NCBI GenBank assembly: GCA_013002375.1
Contig: JABDJW010000062.1
Coordinates: 1 to 15,992 of the forward strand
Direction: 5' to 3'
DNA: 15,992 bases
From: Acidimicrobiales bacterium
GTDB taxonomy: Bacteria > Actinomycetota > Acidimicrobiia > Acidimicrobiales > SHLQ01
The notes beneath the pieces were generated by a model. It did not search any database, was not told the DNA's origin, and saw nothing but the letters and a program-made list of their open reading frames with translations. Positions 12,413-15,992 of the stretch are shown in pieces. The translations under genes were made by a program, and so were the position numbers. Positions within the stretch are counted from its first letter, which is position 1. Every line of letters begins with the position of its first letter.

Positions 12413-14145
12413 TCCGACAAGCGGTTCCGGAGCTCGGGTAGCCGGGGGCCGGCGATGCGGACGTTGTCGCGCCGGCGGGTCTGACCGGTGCCATCGAGGA
12501 TGGCCAGCAGGGGCAATGCGTGCTTGCGGGTGCAGCCCAGCGCGGTGCGGAACTCCGACACCGTGATGCCTTCGGGCTGATCCCGCAGCAGCTCGGCCAT
12601 GCGCCGGCCGGCGGCCTCGATCGCCGTCGCCGCGAAGAACACGCCGTCCTCGGCCACGACCTGGCCCCGACGCACCAGCTCGCGCAGCTCGCCCCGATCG
12701 ACGCCGTCGGGGTCGGGTGGGGTGAACGGGTTGGCGATCAGCTCGGCCAGGTAGGGATGCTCGGCCAGCGTGTCGACCTGGTCGGCGATCTTGGCGTGGC
12801 TGCCGTCGACGACGACATTGTCGACCAGCTCGATGGCCAACCGATCGCGATCGTCGAGACCGGCCAGGTCGAGCCCCAGCGGTCCGGCCTCGGCCACGAG
12901 GGTTGCCAGCCGCTCGAGGGTCGCCTCGAGCGCGGCGGGATCGACCACCCACGGGCCCACCGTCGGCGTCCGGCGTTCGCCGGTCAGCAGGAACAGATGG
13001 TCGGCTTCGACCCAACCCCGCTCGGCGATCACCCGCTCGACCGAACGATCGGGCACCGCATCGGCCGCCTTCACCTGCGGATCGATGTCGAGGATCTCGC
13101 CGCCGCCGACCGTCTCGGCCCGCCCGGCGTCGCGCACGATGAACCGGTCGCCTGGGGTCAACGGCAGCGCGGTGGGGAGGAACACCCGCACGAAGCCGGT
13201 CTGGCCGGGCGCGATGGCCTCGGGGCCCAACACCCGCAGGCGAACCGGATGCTCGCCCGAACCGAGGTACACCAGGTGGGCACCCCGTCGGCTGACCTCG
13301 TGATCGAGGTCGTCGAGCACCGTGAGTTCGGCATCGAACCGATCGGTGCGGTGCCACTGCCCCGGCGCGACCAGGACGTCGCCCCGGCCGAGCTCGTCGT
13401 GGCCGATGCCCGACAGGTTGATGGCCACCCGGTTGCCCGGGCCGACCTTGGTGCGGTCGGCGTAGAGGCTCTGCAGGCCGCGGATGCGAACGGTGCGGTC
13501 GTGAGGCAGCAGGGTGAGCTCGTCGTCGACCCGGATGCGCCCGCCGCCCAGGGTTCCGGTGACGACCGTGCCCGCCCCCTTGGCCGAGAACGAACGATCG
13601 ATCCACAGCCTGGGTCGCTTCTCGTCGACCGCCTCGGGGGTGGCGTCGAGCAACACGTCGAGGCCGGCCCGCAGGTCGTCGATACCGACTCCGTCGATGG
13701 CGTCGACCTCGACGATCGGGGCGTCCTCGAGGAACGTGCCGGCGACCTGCTCGGCGATGTCGAGCTTGGCCAGTTCGATCAGATCGGTGTCGGCCATGCC
13801 CACTTTGGTGAGGGCGACGATGCCTTGGCGCACGCCGAGCAACGAGAGGATTCGGAGGTGTTCCTCGCTCTGGGGCTTCCAGCCTTCGGTGGCCGCGACG
13901 ACGAACAGGCAGGCATCGACCGCGCCGACTCCGGCCAGCATGTTCTTCAGGAACCGAATGTGGCCGGGCACGTCGATGATCGCCACGCCCCGCCCCGACG
14001 GCAGCGAGGTCGAGGCGAACCCGAGATCGATGGTGAGGCCGCGAGCCTTCTCCTCGGCGAAACGGTCCGGGTCGGTGCCGGTCAGGGCCAGCACCAAGGT
14101 GGACTTGCCGTGGTCGACGTGGCCTGCGGTGGCGATGACGTGCAT
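12409..14145 (-). CDS. selB: Selenocysteine-specific elongation factor SelB
   Basis: 578 residues. It starts MHVIATAGHVDHGKST, the usual SelB N-terminus with the P-loop (7-15). G2 lies in EEKARGLTIDLGFA and G3 is DVPGH (58-62). G4 reads TKVG (113-116) where T/NKxD is expected, so the guanine-specificity Asp is Gly. EF-Tu-like domains 2 and 3 follow (SAKGAGTVVTGTL, GDRFIVRD, GGGEILD). The C-terminal ~200 residues are winged-helix repeats ending CTRKHALPLLAILDGTGQTR, typical of the last SelB winged helix. SelB carries Sec-tRNA(Sec) to the ribosome at UGA codons followed by a SECIS hairpin, which its C-terminal domain binds. The gene starts 2 bp after the selA stop with no strong Shine-Dalgarno, so coupling to selA translation is likely. 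The frame is open upstream into selA, but homology begins at 14145. Confidence 0.95.
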   Translation of the reverse strand: MHVIATAGHVDHGKSTLVLALTGTDPDRFAEEKARGLTIDLGFASTSLPSGRGVAIIDVPGHIRFLKNMLAGVGAVDACLFVVAATEGWKPQSEEHLRILSLLGVRQGIVALTKVGMADTDLIELAKLDIAEQVAGTFLEDAPIVEVDAIDGVGIDDLRAGLDVLLDATPEAVDEKRPRLWIDRSFSAKGAGTVVTGTLGGGRIRVDDELTLLPHDRTVRIRGLQSLYADRTKVGPGNRVAINLSGIGHDELGRGDVLVAPGQWHRTDRFDAELTVLDDLDHEVSRRGAHLVYLGSGEHPVRLRVLGPEAIAPGQTGFVRVFLPTALPLTPGDRFIVRDAGRAETVGGGEILDIDPQVKAADAVPDRSVERVIAERGWVEADHLFLLTGERRTPTVGPWVVDPAALEATLERLATLVAEAGPLGLDLAGLDDRDRLAIELVDNVVVDGSHAKIADQVDTLAEHPYLAELIANPFTPPDPDGVDRGELRELVRRGQVVAEDGVFFAATAIEAAGRRMAELLRDQPEGITVSEFRTALGCTRKHALPLLAILDGTGQTRRRDNVRIAGPRLPELRNRLSD

Positions 14146-14147
14146 GG

Positions 14148-15443
14148 CTAGTCGCCGAGGGTGCCGAGAGCCTCGGCCAGGTGAGTGTCGTCGGTCGGAT
14201 CGACGGTGCGCAGATCGATGACCGTCGTGCCTTCTTGTACCCGGGCGATGATCGGCGGGGTGCCGGCCCGGAGCAGGTCGCGATGATTGCCCGGCAGTTC
14301 GATACCGGCCGAGGGAATCTCGACGCTGGGCAGCGTGCCGCCACCGGGAACCGACGCGGTGTCGACCACTCTGCCTCGGCCGGCGGAGGCCACGATCGCC
14401 TCGGCCCGGGCTCGCAGATCGGCCATCGGCATCGACGCCATCCGCCAGAAGGGAATCGACTCGCCGTCGCGGCGCAGGTAGGCCAGGGCCAGTTCCTGGA
14501 GCGCTTCGAGCACCAACCCGCCGGGGCGCAGGGCTCGGGCCAGCGGGTGCCGGGCGCAGGTGGCGACCAGGTCGGCCCGGCCCGCGATGATGCCGGCTTG
14601 CGGCCCGCCCAAGAGCTTGTCGCCGGAGAACGTCACCAGGGCGGCGCCGGCCTCCAACGTCTGGCGGGCCGCCGGTTCGTCGGCGAGCCACGCGGGCGGT
14701 CCATCGGCGAGCCAGGGACAGGCCGCGTCGAGAAAGCCCGAACCGATGTCGGCTACGAGCGGCACATCGAGCGTCGCCAATTCCGCGGTCGACACGGCCT
14801 CGGTGAATCCGACGATCTTGTAGTTCGACTGGTGCACCTGCATCACCAGCGCGACGTCGTTCGCGGCGTCGGCGACCGCTCGTTCGTAGTCGGCCAGCCG
14901 GGTGCGGTTGGTCGTGCCGACCTCGAGCAGCCGGGCGCCGCTCTGCTGCATGACCTCAGGCACCCGGAACCCGCCGCCGATCTCGACCAGCTCGCCGCGC
15001 GACACCGCGACGGCTCGGTCGCGGGCCAGCGCAGCCAGCACCAACATCACGGCGGCGGCACAGTTGTTGACCACGATGGCTGCCTCGGCGCCGCACGCTC
15101 GCGCCAAGAGCGTCGGGGCATGGGCCTGGCGGCTGCCGCGATCGCCGGTGGCCAGATCCAGCTCGAGGTTGCGGTAGCGCCCGGCGTCGGTGGCCGGCCA
15201 CGGGGCCCGGCCCAGGTTGGTGTGCAGCAGCACGCCGGTGGCGTTGATGACCGGCTGCAGCATCGACCGTGCCAGATCCTGGGCTTCGGCGCGGGCGCGC
15301 TCGGGGTCGCCCGATGCAATGGCGGCGCGGGCCGCGTCGACCAGCAACGGGTGCGGCAAACCGGTGTCGCGCAGCGACCGAGCCAGGGCGTCGACCGATG
15401 GCGGCCGGTCGGCCGGAGGCGGCGAATCGGGGCGGGACGACAT
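14148..15443 (-). CDS. selA: L-seryl-tRNA(Sec) selenium transferase SelA
   Basis: 431 residues, within the usual SelA range. The N-terminal helical domain (1-60) precedes the family motif VINATGVLLHTNLGRAP (65-81). Then come AIVVNNCAAAVML, SRGELVEIGGGFRVPE, MQVHQSNYKIVGF, ADIGSG and the PLP-lysine motif TFSGDKLLGGPQAG with Lys 276. The C-terminal part has GGTLPSVEIPS and a closing PPIIARVQEGTTVIDLRTV, all as in the family. SelA is a cytoplasmic PLP enzyme, a homodecamer in bacteria, that converts seryl-tRNA(Sec) to selenocysteinyl-tRNA(Sec) using selenophosphate from SelD. It is first in the selA-selB operon. selD and selC are not in the window. The ATG at 15443 has a TACCCT -10 box 6 nt upstream, suggesting a leaderless message. 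Confidence 0.96.
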   Translation of the reverse strand: MSSRPDSPPPADRPPSVDALARSLRDTGLPHPLLVDAARAAIASGDPERARAEAQDLARSMLQPVINATGVLLHTNLGRAPWPATDAGRYRNLELDLATGDRGSRQAHAPTLLARACGAEAAIVVNNCAAAVMLVLAALARDRAVAVSRGELVEIGGGFRVPEVMQQSGARLLEVGTTNRTRLADYERAVADAANDVALVMQVHQSNYKIVGFTEAVSTAELATLDVPLVADIGSGFLDAACPWLADGPPAWLADEPAARQTLEAGAALVTFSGDKLLGGPQAGIIAGRADLVATCARHPLARALRPGGLVLEALQELALAYLRRDGESIPFWRMASMPMADLRARAEAIVASAGRGRVVDTASVPGGGTLPSVEIPSAGIELPGNHRDLLRAGTPPIIARVQEGTTVIDLRTVDPTDDTHLAEALGTLGD

Positions 15444-15478
15444 CCTGAGAGGGTACCGGTGCCGTTACGCTGCGAACC
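15444..15478. promoter_or_regulatory. Divergent leaderless promoters of selA and fxsA
   Basis: The gap between the two start codons is only 35 bp. On the minus strand TACCCT (15455..15450) lies 6 nt before the selA ATG. On the plus strand TACGCT (15466-15471) lies 7 nt before the fxsA ATG. The -10 boxes are 10 bp apart, so the -35 regions and polymerase footprints must overlap and the promoters may compete. Confidence 0.55.
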
Positions 15479-15992
15479 ATGTTCGGGATCCTGGCGCTGC
15501 TGTTCATCATCGTGCCGATCATCGAGATCTACGTGCTGGTGCAGGTGGCCGATGGTCTGGGCTGGCTGAACAGCTTGGGCCTGATCGTCGTGCTGAGCGT
15601 CCTGGGGGCCTGGCTGGTCAAGCAGCAAGGGTTCGGGATCCTGCGCCGGATGAACGAACAGATCGCCGATCACAAGATGCCATCCAACGAGCTCGTCGAT
15701 GGCGGTCTGGTGTTGTTCGCCGGCGCCCTGATGTTGACCCCCGGGTTCGTCACCGATGCGGTCGGCTTCTTCCTGTTGTTGCCACCGACCCGGGCGTTGG
15801 TCCGGCCACCGTTGGTGCGCCGCCTCAAGTCCCGCGTGGTGGCGAGCCCCGCCGGCCAGAGCCCGATCGGTCAGTGGTGGTTCACGCGGGGCGGGGGAGC
15901 AGGTCCAGGTGGTTCAGGGCCGCACGGTTCGGGACCCGTGTACGACGTGCCCTCGTCGCCCACCGACCCTACCGACGGCCCGGTCGACGGCC
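15479..15992 (+). CDS. fxsA: FxsA-family membrane protein (C-terminus cut by window edge)
   Basis: 171 codons are present and open to the right edge. The N-terminus MFGILALLFIIVPIIEIYVL is a membrane helix with the PIIE motif of FxsA. A second hydrophobic segment (~29-48) leads to GAWLVKQQGFG. The next segment contains LVDGGLVLFAGALMLTPGFVTDAVG with the family motif LTPGFVTD, and then LLLPPTRALVR. The tail is soluble and rich in Gly, Pro and Ser. E. coli FxsA is an inner-membrane protein whose overproduction relieves F exclusion of phage T7; its role in actinobacteria is unknown. Upstream is the leaderless TACGCT promoter shared with the selA gap. Confidence 0.9.
   Translation, partial: MFGILALLFIIVPIIEIYVLVQVADGLGWLNSLGLIVVLSVLGAWLVKQQGFGILRRMNEQIADHKMPSNELVDGGLVLFAGALMLTPGFVTDAVGFFLLLPPTRALVRPPLVRRLKSRVVASPAGQSPIGQWWFTRGGGAGPGGSGPHGSGPVYDVPSSPTDPTDGPVDG

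Noticed and set aside
12520..14151. Long open frame on the plus strand opposite selB (543 codons), and similar ones at 5852-7522 (minus), 14181-15569 (plus) and 987-2429 (plus)
   Set aside because: Each is antisense to a confidently identified gene. High GC removes stop codons in these frames; no domain is recognisable.

Overview
The window looks like chromosomal DNA from a high-GC actinobacterium, most likely of the class Acidimicrobiia; the class is inference from gene content and style. Actinobacterial markers seen are a WhiB Fe-S regulator, a SARP/BTAD regulator, a DUF222-HNH (REP13E12-type) nuclease gene, a paired Get3/ArsA-like ATPase operon of the Rv3679-Rv3680 type, and many genes that start without a Shine-Dalgarno leader. 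I see no insertion sequence, CRISPR array, phage block or origin. No stretch longer than about 250 bp lacks a gene.

Layout. 1-2126 (minus): the N-terminal part of a SARP/BTAD regulator that runs off the left edge, preceded by a secreted seven-blade RCC1-repeat protein. 2203-3633 (minus): a DUF222-HNH endonuclease gene cut by one in-frame amber codon. 3804-5672 (plus): a secreted endonuclease/exonuclease/phosphatase-fold protein, then a HemG-like flavodoxin. 5765-5838 (minus): tRNA-Pro(CGG). 5918-7558 (plus): a formylglycine-type sulfatase, convergent with a small atypical receiver protein (7563-7964, minus). 8167-8517 (plus): a STAS anti-anti-sigma-type protein. 8593-10628 (minus): a two-gene operon of Get3/ArsA-like ATPases. 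10631-11962 (plus): a membrane NfeD-like protein whose start codon lies 2 bp from that of the divergent ATPase operon. 12107-12412 (plus): WhiB, with a well-formed promoter and an inverted repeat over its -35. 12409-15443 (minus): the selA-selB selenocysteine operon. 15479 to the right edge (plus): an FxsA-family membrane protein.

How the genes may work together. selA and selB form an operon for selenocysteine incorporation; selC, selD and any selenoprotein gene must lie elsewhere. The two ATPases have complementary departures from the ArsA active site, which suggests an obligate heterodimer. With the divergent NfeD protein and the nearby WhiB they could form a membrane-protein or redox module; this is inference. 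The receiver and STAS proteins are divergent neighbours and may belong to one partner-switching or two-component circuit.

The strongest window-wide signal is architectural. At least six starts (815, 3633, 5918, 7964, 15443, 15479), and probably 10628, sit 6-8 nt downstream of a TANNNT -10 box, the geometry of leaderless transcription. Gene boundaries are very tight: overlapping convergent stop codons at 12409-12412, divergent starts 2 bp apart at 10628/10631, and a 4-bp convergent gap at 7559-7562.
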